NCBI RefSeq assembly: GCF_001884105.1
Contig: NZ_MACI01000002.1
Span: 1-46,784, forward strand
Direction of reading: 5' to 3'
Source of the DNA: Bacillus luti
Lineage (GTDB): Bacteria; Bacillota; Bacilli; Bacillales; Bacillaceae_G
Length of the DNA: 46,784 bases
The translations under genes and the position numbers were made by a program. Position 1 is the first letter of the stretch. Each line of letters opens with the position of its first letter. This document shows positions 32,657-40,169 of this stretch, in pieces. Below the pieces are notes generated by a model. That model made no database searches and had not been told where the DNA came from. It saw only the letters and a program-made list of their open reading frames with translations.

Positions 32657-33656
32657 ATGTTTAATATTGATATTTTATTTCTTGAATGGATGACAAGTTT
32701 GGAAGGAAGTGCGCTTACAACATTTTTTAAACTTGTATCTAGTATTGCAAATGAAACGTTGTATTTAGTTATTATTTCGATTATATATTGGTCTGTTTCT
32801 AAGAGAAAAGCATTTCATATGATTGTTATCATTTGTTTATACGGATATATATGGATAGCGGTAAAAGACTTCATGAAAATCCCGCGTCCGTATACATATG
32901 ATGGAATTTCGGCTTTATATGAAAAATCAGCTTCAAGTTATTCATTTCCAAGTACACACGTACAGTTAGCGACAACATTTTGGGGTTCACTTATGACTTT
33001 ATGCCAAAAGAGAATCATTTGGAGTATGGGAATTATTTTTATCCCGCTTTAATGGGCAGTAAGACCCTCACCTCAAAATTCAGCGGAAGCAAAGAAGTTA
33101 GGTGGGGATCAACTGCCCATAAAAGTCCGATTGGTGAAGGCTAATAATCAGTGGGGGATGAAGAAAACCCCCACTGATTAAAGTTTCACTTTATTATGTT
33201 GGTTACTATTTCTCGTCTATATTTGCGTGTACATTGGCTCAGTGATATACTAGGTGCCATTTTATTTAGTGCTATAGTTGTTTATTTATACACGAAAGTT
33301 ACAGTGGAATTAAGTGATAAGAAATTCATTTTGTTACAGCGAATTGTATTGGCAGTTTCAATCATTACATATTTTATGACAGAGCAAATAGATCATTTTA
33401 AACTATTGGGAGTTTTAACAGGTTCTACGATTGGTACAATGCTAGAAAATCATTTTATTAAATGAATGAAACTAACAATTTAAAAATACAAGTCGTAAAA
33501 ATAGTGTTAGGTCTCAGCTTTATGATACTGATGCAGCTCATACTAAAAAAAGTAATGCCTCATATGTATTACTTACGCTATGCATTCACGGGAATTACAA
33601 TTACGTTCTTATGTCCATGTATTTTTTACATGTTACAGTTTAAAAAATGTGAGTAG
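32657..33656 (+). pseudogene. PAP2-family phosphatase gene, split by a bcr1 element and a second frameshift
   Basis: Three reading frames together make one PAP2 (type 2 phosphatidic acid phosphatase) membrane protein. Part 1 (32657-33042) has the first motif region KDFMKIPRPY and the second, YSFPSTHVQ. A 147-bp bcr1 element then interrupts it. Part 2 (from 33195) has the third motif SRLYLRVHWLSD. Joining part 1 to part 2 without the element and one TTTAT copy restores one frame. Part 3 (33462-33656) reads MNETNNLKIQ onward with the C-terminal spans usual in this family (RYAFTGITITFLCPCIF) but is out of frame with part 2 by one base. Total if intact: about 282 residues. Unrepaired, part 1 lacks the catalytic third motif, so the product should be inactive. 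Substrates of the family include undecaprenyl pyrophosphate and lipid phosphates. Confidence 0.9.
33043..33189 (+). repeat. Full-length bcr1 repeat element with TTTAT target duplications
   Basis: A 147-bp non-coding element flanked by TTTAT at 33038-33042 and 33190-33194. It is built of stems: ATGGGCAGT near the left end pairs with ACTGCCCAT near its middle, CCTCACCT with AGGTGGGG inside that, and TTAATCAGTGGGGG with CCCCCACTGATTAA (14 bp) in the right part. Size, structure and the TTTAT flanks match bcr1, described as specific to the B. cereus group and showing mobile-element traits. No transposase is encoded. A partial copy in the opposite orientation lies at 42052-42120. Confidence 0.9.
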
Positions 33657-33727
33657 CAAATAAAAAATATTTTGAATAAAAATGAGGTCCGAATTATATA
33701 TATTGAAAAAGTTTTCTGATATATCTA

Positions 33728-33783
33728 TTGACAATGTATGAGATATACATTAGTCTTTAAAATGTAAATGATAATCAATTTCA
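33728..33783 (+). promoter_or_regulatory. Promoter with Fur-box-like site for the siderophore-binding gene
   Basis: TTGACA (33728-33733), a 17-base spacer and a weak TAGTCT -10 (33751-33756). A Fur-like 7-1-7 site, TGATAAT, C, AATTTCA (33769-33783), lies between the start point and the ribosome site; five of seven positions in the right arm match the inverted left arm consensus. Fits iron-repressed expression. Confidence 0.55.
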
Positions 33784-33796
33784 TCTAGGAGGACTT

Positions 33797-34759
33797 ATGA
33801 CACGCACTAAAAATATGTTAATACTTTGCATTATGTTACTAATGATCATAATCGCAGGGTGTGGTAAAGAAGAGAAAAAAGAAAATGATACGTCAGCGAA
33901 AGCAAAAGATTCATATACGATAAAACATGCTATGGGTGAAACGACAGTTAATGGCACGCCAAAAAGAGTTGTTGTTTTAACAAATGAAGGTGCTGAGGCA
34001 CTGTTATCTGTTGGAGTAACACCGGTTGGAACTACAAAACCACGTGCTGGTGATGAATGGTATCCTCATTTAGCGAAAGAGTTAAAAGATACGAAAGTTG
34101 TAGGAACTGAGCGTGATATTAATTTAGAGGCAGTAATGAAGCTTAAACCGGATTTAATTATCGGAAACAAAATGCGTCATGAAAAAATATACGATCAGTT
34201 AAAAGAAATTGCACCAACTGTTTATGCTGAAACATTACGCGGGGATTGGAAAGAAAACTTTACGCTTTATACAAAAGCTGTAAATAAAGAAAAAGAAGGG
34301 CAAAATGCTCTTAATGATTATAAAAAGCGTATTGCAGGAATAAAAGAAAAATTAGGTGATAAAGTTAACTCTAAAGTTTCCATTATTCGCTTCGTTCCAG
34401 GTGATGTTCGTATTTATCAAAAAAATTCATTCTCAGGCGTTGTATTAAATGATATCGGATTTAAACGACCGCCGTTACAAGATAAAGATGAATTTGCAAT
34501 TAAAGGAATTACAAAAGAGCAAATTCCTAATATGGACGGGGACTACATATTCTACTTCACATCTGATAAAGATGCAGATAAGAATAATGAGGGAAATACA
34601 TTAGCAAAAGAATGGACAGAAGATCCACTCTTCAAGCAACTGCAAGCTTCTAAAAATAATAAAGTATTCCAAGTAGATGAAGTGATTTGGAATACAGCAG
34701 GCGGTATTGTAGCTGCAAACCTTATGTTAGATGATATTGAAAAATATTTTTTTAATTAA
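33797..34759 (+). CDS. Iron-siderophore ABC transporter substrate-binding lipoprotein (YfiY/FhuD-like)
   Basis: A 320-residue class III binding protein: lipobox IAGC with Cys22, then a Lys/Glu-rich linker, TPKRVVVLTNEGAEALLSVGVTPVG near residues 55-80, LEAVMKLKPDLIIGNK and the C-terminal VDEVIWNTAGGIVAANLMLDDI. It would catch a ferric siderophore outside the membrane and hand it to a permease. No permease or ATPase gene is next to it, so it must share one encoded elsewhere, as B. subtilis YfiY does. The Fur-like box upstream supports iron control. AGGAGG precedes the ATG. Confidence 0.9.
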   Translation: MTRTKNMLILCIMLLMIIIAGCGKEEKKENDTSAKAKDSYTIKHAMGETTVNGTPKRVVVLTNEGAEALLSVGVTPVGTTKPRAGDEWYPHLAKELKDTKVVGTERDINLEAVMKLKPDLIIGNKMRHEKIYDQLKEIAPTVYAETLRGDWKENFTLYTKAVNKEKEGQNALNDYKKRIAGIKEKLGDKVNSKVSIIRFVPGDVRIYQKNSFSGVVLNDIGFKRPPLQDKDEFAIKGITKEQIPNMDGDYIFYFTSDKDADKNNEGNTLAKEWTEDPLFKQLQASKNNKVFQVDEVIWNTAGGIVAANLMLDDIEKYFFN

Positions 34760-34773
34760 ATAGATGAATGATG

Positions 34774-34806
34774 AAGTACATCGCTTACGAAGTGATGTAC
34801 TTTTTT
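34774..34806 (+). terminator. Intrinsic terminator after the siderophore-binding gene
   Basis: GAAGTACATCGC, loop, GTGATGTAC then TTTTTT. Confidence 0.88.
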
Positions 34807-34892
34807 ATCGCTTTAAAATACAGAAAATTCCTTTAATTGAGTTGTTATAAGTTGTACAATTAAATCAAGTATAAATAAAAGGAGTGGAAAGA

Positions 34893-35768
34893 ATGAAGGC
34901 TACTCATAAAGATTGGATCTTGTTCAATGGAAGAATTATAAATACGAAGGAAGAACAGCCGATGGTCGCGCTAGAAGAGCGAGGCTTCCAATTTGGTGAT
35001 GGTATTTATGAAGTATTTAGACTATACGATGGGAAGCCTCATTTATTAGATTTACATTTGGAGCGTTTCTTTAATTCAATGGAAGAAATAAAACTAATTC
35101 CACCGTTTACGAAGGAAGAGTTAGTGGAAGAGTTGCTTCAAATGATTGGAAAAAATCAATTTCAAGAAGATGGGAATGTCTATTTGCAAATATCAAGAGG
35201 AGCACAACCACGCAATCATGTATATGAAAAAGATTTACAACCGACATATTTTGCAAATATTGTTTCGTTCCCAAGGCCGATTTCTTCAATGGAATTAGGA
35301 ATCAAAGTAACGGTAGAAGAGGATATAAGATGGAAATTTTGTCATATAAAATCTTTAAACTTGTTACCTAATATTATGATTAAAAATAAAATAAATGAAC
35401 AAGGATACCAAGAAGCGATATTAGTACGAGATGGCATTGTTACTGAAGGCTGTCATTCAAATTTCTTTATCGTGAAAAATAATAAATTGATTACACATCC
35501 AGCTGATCATTTCATTCTACACGGCATTACACGTCACTACGTTGTTACATTAGCGAAAGAGTTACATATTGAAGTAGAAGAACGAGAATTTTCACTACAA
35601 GAAGTATATGAGGCAGATGAGTGCTTCTTCACAGCGACACCACTTGAAATATTCCCAGTCGTTCAAATTGGTGATGAACAGTTTGGAAGCGGCGAAAGAG
35701 GGCCAATTACGAAAAAACTACAAGCTGCATATGAAGAAAGTATTAGTTTGTTTAAAGTGACAAATTAA
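34893..35768 (+). CDS. dat: D-amino acid aminotransferase (class IV PLP enzyme)
   Basis: A 291-residue fold-type IV aminotransferase: LEERGFQFGDGIYEVFRLYDG near residues 27-47, the PLP-binding Lys in HIKSLNLLPNIM near residue 153, EAILVRDGIVTEGCHSNFFIV, and GITRHYVV with the phosphate-binding residues. This layout is that of D-alanine transaminase, which makes D-Glu for peptidoglycan from D-Ala. GTEGxxSN-type IV members also include branched-chain and aminodeoxychorismate enzymes, but length and motifs favour Dat. ATG 34893 follows AAAAGGAG; GTG 34884 is inside that site. Confidence 0.85.
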   Translation: MKATHKDWILFNGRIINTKEEQPMVALEERGFQFGDGIYEVFRLYDGKPHLLDLHLERFFNSMEEIKLIPPFTKEELVEELLQMIGKNQFQEDGNVYLQISRGAQPRNHVYEKDLQPTYFANIVSFPRPISSMELGIKVTVEEDIRWKFCHIKSLNLLPNIMIKNKINEQGYQEAILVRDGIVTEGCHSNFFIVKNNKLITHPADHFILHGITRHYVVTLAKELHIEVEEREFSLQEVYEADECFFTATPLEIFPVVQIGDEQFGSGERGPITKKLQAAYEESISLFKVTN

Positions 35769-35776
35769 TGATGAAG

Positions 35777-35807
35777 AAAAAAGCTGGTATTCCCCCAGCT
35801 TTTTTTC
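35777..35807 (+). terminator. Intrinsic terminator after dat
   Basis: AAAAAAGCTGG, TATTCCC, CCAGCTTTTTT. Confidence 0.9.
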
Positions 35808-35866
35808 ATGATATAATTCAACCGTAGGACAAGTTTTGAAAACGCTGTAAAAAGGGGATTTAATGT

Positions 35867-36514
35867 ATGAATTATGAAGGTTTTAAAGAAATAATTCACG
35901 GTAGACGAAGTGTTAGAAAATTCACGGAACAAGAAGTATCCACTAGTGATATAAAAGAAATTATTGATTGTGCTCGTTACGCACCGAGCGATACGAATTC
36001 ACAAACGTGGGAATTCGTGGTCATTATGAACCGAGAGAAAATTAAAGAAATTGAACAAATGACGTGGGATGCATTACATAAACTTGCGGCAAAAGCGGCA
36101 GAAAACGGAGAAGAAAAAGCGGGGAAATTACTTACACGTTCTTTCGGACCGTATGCGACAGCTTTCTCTGAAGCGCCAGTATTAATCGTATGTTTGGCAA
36201 CACCATATGAATCAAAGTTTCGTGAAAAGATATTTGATCCAATTGCTTTCGTTCCTGATTCAGTTTGGGAAGAAGAAGGGATTAAGAGTAGCTGTTTAGC
36301 GGCACAAAACTTAATGTTAGCGGCACATGCGAAGGGGCTTGGCACTTGTCCAATGACAGGACCGGTATTGTTAGCGCAAGATGAACTGCGAAAATATTTA
36401 CAGATTGAATCTGAAAAACAAATAAATATGGTTATTTCTCTTGGTTTTCCAAAAGATAAGCCGAAGAAACTTCCAAGAAAAGAAGTAGATGAGATTACGA
36501 CATTTGTTTATTAA
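35867..36514 (+). CDS. Nitroreductase-family flavoprotein
   Basis: A 215-residue nitroreductase-fold protein: HGRRSVRKFTEQEVS near residues 11-25 (FMN phosphate contacts), CARYAPSDTNSQTWEFVVI near 36-54, and the distal FMN region CLAAQNLMLAAHAKGLGTCPMTGP. It uses FMN and NAD(P)H to reduce nitro compounds, quinones or enones; the physiological substrate is unknown. The central insert (ENGEEKAGKLLTRSFGPYATAFSEAP) is typical of the group. Good AAAAGGGG site. Monocistronic with its own terminator. Confidence 0.9.
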   Translation: MNYEGFKEIIHGRRSVRKFTEQEVSTSDIKEIIDCARYAPSDTNSQTWEFVVIMNREKIKEIEQMTWDALHKLAAKAAENGEEKAGKLLTRSFGPYATAFSEAPVLIVCLATPYESKFREKIFDPIAFVPDSVWEEEGIKSSCLAAQNLMLAAHAKGLGTCPMTGPVLLAQDELRKYLQIESEKQINMVISLGFPKDKPKKLPRKEVDEITTFVY

Positions 36515-36524
36515 ATACTTGATT

Positions 36525-36557
36525 AAAAGACATTGGAAATAACAATGTCTTTTTTAT
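36525..36557 (+). terminator. Intrinsic terminator after the nitroreductase gene
   Basis: AAAAGACATTG, GAAATAA, CAATGTCTTTT and T tail. Confidence 0.9.
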
Positions 36558-36774
36558 TTTTGTGGATATTTTGTTGCGAATTTGGGCTAAAATGATGAAT
36601 AAGAAAGAATTTCTATTTATTGCATACAAAAAATTAATGTTCTATTAAGGAAAGTATGATACAGTAATCGTGAGTAAGCTTAAGTTTGTTCATGAAAGTG
36701 TTGAAAACTAGTTTTAAGACCTATAAATTATTTTTGTATAATAAATTATAATGAAATTACCGGGGGGATGAATT

Positions 36775-37263
36775 TTGAAGAAATTCATAATCGCTGGATT
36801 GTCTGTATTGTTATTAGTAGGCTGTGGTACTCCAAAGGAAAAAGAGGACGCACAGTCAAATCAGGAAGAACAAGTTGTAAATGCAAGTGATGAGAATATG
36901 GTCGTATTTCCTGAAGGAGTAATGCCAGTTGGAGAAGGAAAAGTAAAAGTTATTACACCAAATGGTACTTCTGAAAATGGTAATATACCGACTGTATTCA
37001 TCAAAAAGGATACTTTAATTCAGCAAGTTGAATTAGAACTGTCTAATTTTCAAAACGATATAGAAACATTCGTTTTTGTAGACAAAGTGTATGCAGATAA
37101 ACATCAAGTAACTAGTACAACACAGACAACAGTACAATTAAAAGAAAAGACTCTTGAGACAGGTAGTCATACGATAACTGCAGTTCAGTATGAAAACAAT
37201 GATCCGAAAGGAAAGGTCATTAGTTTTAATCAAGCGACGTTTGAAACGAAGCCCGCGTCTTAA
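36775..37263 (+). CDS. Hypothetical lipoprotein
   Basis: A 162-residue protein that starts with TTG behind CCGGGGGG. The signal peptide ends in LVGC with Cys17 as the lipid-modified residue, followed by an acidic low-complexity linker (PKEKEDAQSNQEEQ) and a beta-rich domain (VKVITPNGTSENGNIP, SHTITAVQYENN) that looks immunoglobulin-like or similar. I do not recognise the family. It should be anchored to the outer face of the membrane. A terminator follows directly. Confidence 0.82.
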   Translation: MKKFIIAGLSVLLLVGCGTPKEKEDAQSNQEEQVVNASDENMVVFPEGVMPVGEGKVKVITPNGTSENGNIPTVFIKKDTLIQQVELELSNFQNDIETFVFVDKVYADKHQVTSTTQTTVQLKEKTLETGSHTITAVQYENNDPKGKVISFNQATFETKPAS

Positions 37264-37270
37264 TATGAAT

Positions 37271-37305
37271 AAAAGTACATTACTTAAAAAGTAGTGTGCT
37301 TTTTT
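37271..37305 (+). terminator. Intrinsic terminator after the lipoprotein gene
   Basis: AAAAGTACATTACTT and AAGTAGTGTGCTTTT pair with two G-T pairs; T tail. Confidence 0.82.
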
Positions 37306-37411
37306 GTTTGTATTGAATGATCTAATAGTGAATAATTTGTTTTGCGTTCTAGTAGTAATGGGTAATAAGAAATCGCTTATTACTACTATGACAGAGAAAG
37401 AGGTTGAAGAT

Positions 37412-37582
37412 GTGAATCGGTTTGCTCGTATCGTCTTGATTAGTATGATGATGTTAGTAATTTGGTTTACTATACAAGAGATTATTCACGTGACGCTCAA
37501 TTATCAAATCCATGACATGATAATGGGAATAGTATGTTTTGTCTTTGCTTATTTGTTTTATGATAAACTCAGACTAAGGTAA
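37412..37582 (+). CDS. Small two-span membrane protein, hypothetical
   Basis: A 56-residue protein from GTG 37412, which has AAAGAGG eight bases upstream: VNRFARIVLISMMMLVIWFT, a polar turn (QEIIHVTLNYQIHD), then MIMGIVCFVFAYLFYDKLRL. Two hydrophobic spans joined by a short loop. An in-frame ATG at 37388 would add eight residues (MTEKEVED) but has no ribosome site, and a stem-loop (TAGTAGTAAT with ATTACTACTA, about 37350-37387) ends right at it. No family recognised. Confidence 0.6.
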   Translation: MNRFARIVLISMMMLVIWFTIQEIIHVTLNYQIHDMIMGIVCFVFAYLFYDKLRLR

Positions 37583-37609
37583 GTTTTGCAAGAAAAATGT
37601 AGGTATTTC

Positions 37610-37625
37610 ATTCGAAATGTCGAAT
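37610..37625. promoter_or_regulatory. Inverted repeat upstream of pncA
   Basis: ATTCGA, AATG, TCGAAT, about 70 bp before the nicotinamidase start. A possible operator; no -10/-35 pair could be placed with confidence. Confidence 0.25.
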
Positions 37626-37696
37626 AGTACATACGATGTCGTAATAACAAATTTTCTATTGTTTACTGTGAAACAGGAGAAGGAGAGATAGAAGTA

Positions 37697-38245
37697 ATGA
37701 AGAGAGCTCTAATAAATATTGATTATACATACGATTTTGTAGCAGAAAAAGGTGCCTTAACTTGTGGAAAACCAGGTCAAGAAATCGAGAAAGAACTTGT
37801 ACATATAACGAAGCAATTCATAGAAAATGGAGATTATGTTGTATTTGCAATTGATAAACATGAAGAAAATGATGTGCATCATCCAGAAGCGAAGTTATTC
37901 CCGCCACATAATATAGCAGGGACAAATGGTAGAGACTTATACGGTGAATTACAAGGTGTATACGAAACATATAAAAATGCAGAGAATGTATATTATATGG
38001 ACAAAACGAGATACAGCGCATTTGCTGGAACAGATTTAGAGATGAAGCTGAGAGAAAGAGGAATTGAAGAAGTCCACCTTGTAGGGGTATGTACTGATAT
38101 TTGTGTTCTTCACACAGCAGTAGACGCTTATAATAAAGGATTTAAAATTGTTGTTTTTGAAAAGGCAGTTGCATCTTTTAATGCACAAGGTCATGAATAT
38201 GCACTTGGACATTTTAAATCTTGTTTAGACGCAGAAGTGAAGTGA
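37697..38245 (+). CDS. pncA: Nicotinamidase (isochorismatase-family cysteine hydrolase)
   Basis: A 182-residue hydrolase of the isochorismatase fold with the nicotinamidase triad: Asp in LINIDYTYDFV (Asp9), Lys in MDKTRYSAF near residue 102, and nucleophile Cys in LVGVCTDICVLHT near residues 131-139. Metal-binding residues are suggested by AIDKHEENDVHHPE. It should deamidate nicotinamide to nicotinate in NAD salvage. Length and motifs match B. subtilis YueJ/PncA. Site GGAGAAGGAGAG upstream. Own terminator shared with the converging NUDIX gene. Confidence 0.87.
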   Translation: MKRALINIDYTYDFVAEKGALTCGKPGQEIEKELVHITKQFIENGDYVVFAIDKHEENDVHHPEAKLFPPHNIAGTNGRDLYGELQGVYETYKNAENVYYMDKTRYSAFAGTDLEMKLRERGIEEVHLVGVCTDICVLHTAVDAYNKGFKIVVFEKAVASFNAQGHEYALGHFKSCLDAEVK

Positions 38246-38278
38246 AAAAAGAGGCCTTTAAAAAAGGTCTCTTTTTTA
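38245..38278. terminator. Bidirectional terminator between pncA and NUDIX
   Basis: AAAAAAGAGGCCTTT and AAAGGTCTCTTTTTT with a short loop and one G-T pair. Confidence 0.88.
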
Positions 38279-38281
38279 CTT

Positions 38282-38731
38282 TTAAATTGAGACGACGTTT
38301 TGCTCGATTAGTTTTCTTAGGAACGGACTAATTTTTTCTGGTAAAGCATTTAAATCAAAAAATTGTACATGTAATGATTCAAACCCATCGGCTTTTAACG
38401 TACCACCTGTAATGTCTTTGCAAAGATATGCAATCGTTATGGGGTAAAATTCATCCCCGTTCGGTAATTTTACAAAAAATTCTTTTCCAGAAAATACGTT
38501 TATTAACTGTAGAGTTCCTATTTCAATACCTGTTTCTTCAAGTACTTCTCGTCTTCCGGCTTCTTCTGTTGATTCAGCAATCTCCACAAAACCTCCAGGA
38601 ACGCCCCAAATACCATTTCGTCTTTGTTGCAATAGTATTTGTCCTTGTTCATTGAAAACAGCTACAGCAACACCTGCTAAATTGAGTGGTCTTGATCCAA
38701 TAACTTCTCTTAGCTCTTCGATATATCCCAT
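38282..38731 (-). CDS. NUDIX hydrolase
   Basis: A 149-residue NUDIX protein with an intact box: GGFVEIAESTEEAGRREVLEETGIE (the GX5EX7REUXEEXGU pattern) near residues 61-85. Upstream, VAVAVFNEQGQILLQQRRNGIWGVPGG is the classic entry to the fold. Substrate not determinable; candidates are nucleoside diphosphates linked to sugars or oxidised nucleotides. ATG 38731 is placed by CGGAGG nine bases upstream; the 30 residues encoded before it in the same frame are not supported by any ribosome site. Confidence 0.9.
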   Translation of the reverse strand: MGYIEELREVIGSRPLNLAGVAVAVFNEQGQILLQQRRNGIWGVPGGFVEIAESTEEAGRREVLEETGIEIGTLQLINVFSGKEFFVKLPNGDEFYPITIAYLCKDITGGTLKADGFESLHVQFFDLNALPEKISPFLRKLIEQNVVSI

Positions 38732-39089
38732 TGTTTGTAACCTCCGTGAGAAAAAAGTATCAAATGAACTATTCGGTGTTATGTGAATATATTCCTTTGA
38801 ATGAGTTGAGTATTGCAGCAAACTTGTTTATAAAAATTTCTATTGTAATCTCCCTTTAGACTATTAAAAAGGGTATATTTATAATAAATAGAAAAGGGCA
38901 TCTAAAATGCAAAGATTGACGGAAGGGTTATATTGTTGAAGAGGAAAAATGAATACAAATACATAAGTAAGAAAGTGCGATTTAAGATCAGGATACAGGG
39001 TGTTCCGATAACAAGTGTCGAGATGATAAATATGTATTTATAATAAATCAGCTCTGTATGAAATTTTCATTAGTTAAGGAAGTGGATGA
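38732..39089. other. Intergenic region upstream of the mechanosensitive channel gene
   Basis: About 360 bases carrying the NUDIX promoter side (minus strand) and one possible very short plus-strand gene (38933-39043). Otherwise AT-rich with no stable hairpin or known RNA element seen. Confidence 0.35.
38933..39043 (+). CDS. Possible small basic protein, weakly supported
   Basis: TTG 38933 (or TTG 38936) follows GGAAGGG by five (or eight) bases and opens a frame of 36 (35) residues, starting LKRKNEYKYISKKVRFKIRI, then QGVPITSVEMINMYL. The N-terminal half is strongly basic. No family recognised; it might be a remnant of a longer gene. It would end 46 bases before the MscS start codon. Confidence 0.25.
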   Translation: MLKRKNEYKYISKKVRFKIRIQGVPITSVEMINMYL

Positions 39090-39983
39090 ATGAGTGTATT
39101 GACGTATACGGAGGAATTTTTTAATTTTGTAAGGGAGTTTTTACTTTTAAGGTTTCTACTATTTGCTTTAGTTCTTCTAATTATTTCTTTTGTCATAAAC
39201 CGTATTATTGATTGGTTTTTTAGAAAATCAAGCTTTTTTGATGAAGAGGTAGAGCAGACGATACAAAGTGTAATTCGATCTATTTTTAGGTATATCATTA
39301 TCATCAGTCTTATCATATATTTAATTAGCCAATTTGTAGATATAAAAAGTATTATTGCAGGTGCAGGGATAGCTGGAGTTGTCATCGGTTTTGCTGCACA
39401 ACAGATGCTAAAAGATGTTATTTTAGGATTCGCAAGATTAGCGGACAAAGAGTTTCGTGTTGGTGATTTTGTTACTTTTAATGGAACAAATTCAGGAACG
39501 ATTGAGGAAATTAGTATTCGGTTTATGCAAATTCGTGAATGGTCAGGAAAACTTCTTACTATACCACATGGAGAAATCAGAACGATTCAAAACTTTAATA
39601 AAGGATGGATGCGAGTTATTGAGCGGATCACGGTAAGTTATCAGGAAGATCCTACAAGAATTAAGGAATTATTAGAAGAAGTATGTGTGAATTGCAATGA
39701 AAAATTAGATCAAAGTCTTTATAGAGTAGAGGACGAGGCTGTTGAACCATTTAAATATGTTGGTGTTACAGACTTAAATCCTAACCTTAAATATGTTGGG
39801 TACGAATTTTGTATTATAGGTTTGATAAGGCCAGAAGATTATTTTGAAACTTCTAGACAAGTAAGGTTTGAATTAATGTCTATGTTTCATAAGAATCAAG
39901 TGCAAATGCCAGCAGCAAATATGTTCGTTACTACTGAAAGTTTACAGCCTATTCATAGAGGACAAACTTCATCGGATAGTTAA
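39090..39983 (+). CDS. Small-conductance mechanosensitive channel, MscS family
   Basis: A 297-residue MscS-family channel. Membrane spans lie at about residues 18-40, 62-84 and 88-110. The third, pore-lining span is the small-residue-rich IIAGAGIAGVVIGFAAQQMLKDV, followed by the beta domain LADKEFRVGDFVTFNGTNSGTIEEISIRFMQIR. The C-terminal domain has the usual mixed fold. It opens under membrane tension to release solutes on osmotic downshift. Size fits B. subtilis YkuT/YhdY-type members. Site AAGGAAGTGG precedes ATG 39090. Confidence 0.92.
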   Translation: MSVLTYTEEFFNFVREFLLLRFLLFALVLLIISFVINRIIDWFFRKSSFFDEEVEQTIQSVIRSIFRYIIIISLIIYLISQFVDIKSIIAGAGIAGVVIGFAAQQMLKDVILGFARLADKEFRVGDFVTFNGTNSGTIEEISIRFMQIREWSGKLLTIPHGEIRTIQNFNKGWMRVIERITVSYQEDPTRIKELLEEVCVNCNEKLDQSLYRVEDEAVEPFKYVGVTDLNPNLKYVGYEFCIIGLIRPEDYFETSRQVRFELMSMFHKNQVQMPAANMFVTTESLQPIHRGQTSSDS

Positions 39984-40089
39984 AAAATAAGATGGAGTTT
40001 CTTTTGCTAGAAAATGATTTTAATACTTGGCGTATATAGTAACAAGAATTACACTACCAAGTTTGGAAGAGGAAACATTCATATGAAGA

Positions 40090-40118
40090 AAGAGCTGAAG
40101 GAATTCAGTTCTTTTTTG
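40090..40118 (+). terminator. Intrinsic terminator after the mscS gene
   Basis: AAGAGCTGAA, GGAA, TTCAGTTCTT then TTTTT; ten pairs with one G-T. Confidence 0.8.
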
Positions 40119-40169
40119 TTTGTAGAATTTAGAAATTTCTTAATGTTATAATGGTAATTGGTGATGAGA

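Noticed and set aside
33043-33189. Self-splicing intron as an explanation for the insert in the PAP2 gene
   Set aside because: At 147 bp it is too short for a group I or II intron, and the 5-bp TTTAT duplication plus homology to the partial copy at 42052-42120 identify it as bcr1.
38949-38966. Mini-ORF ATG AAT ACA AAT ACA TAA behind GAAGAGGAA
   Set aside because: It lies within the longer 38933-39043 frame, and the ribosome-site match is weaker; no flanking stem supports leader control.
40083-40151. A 22-codon frame starting MKKELKEFSS behind GAGGAAA, after the mscS gene
   Set aside because: Its first half is the stem and T tail of the terminator at 40090-40118, so the reading is most likely a by-product of the hairpin.
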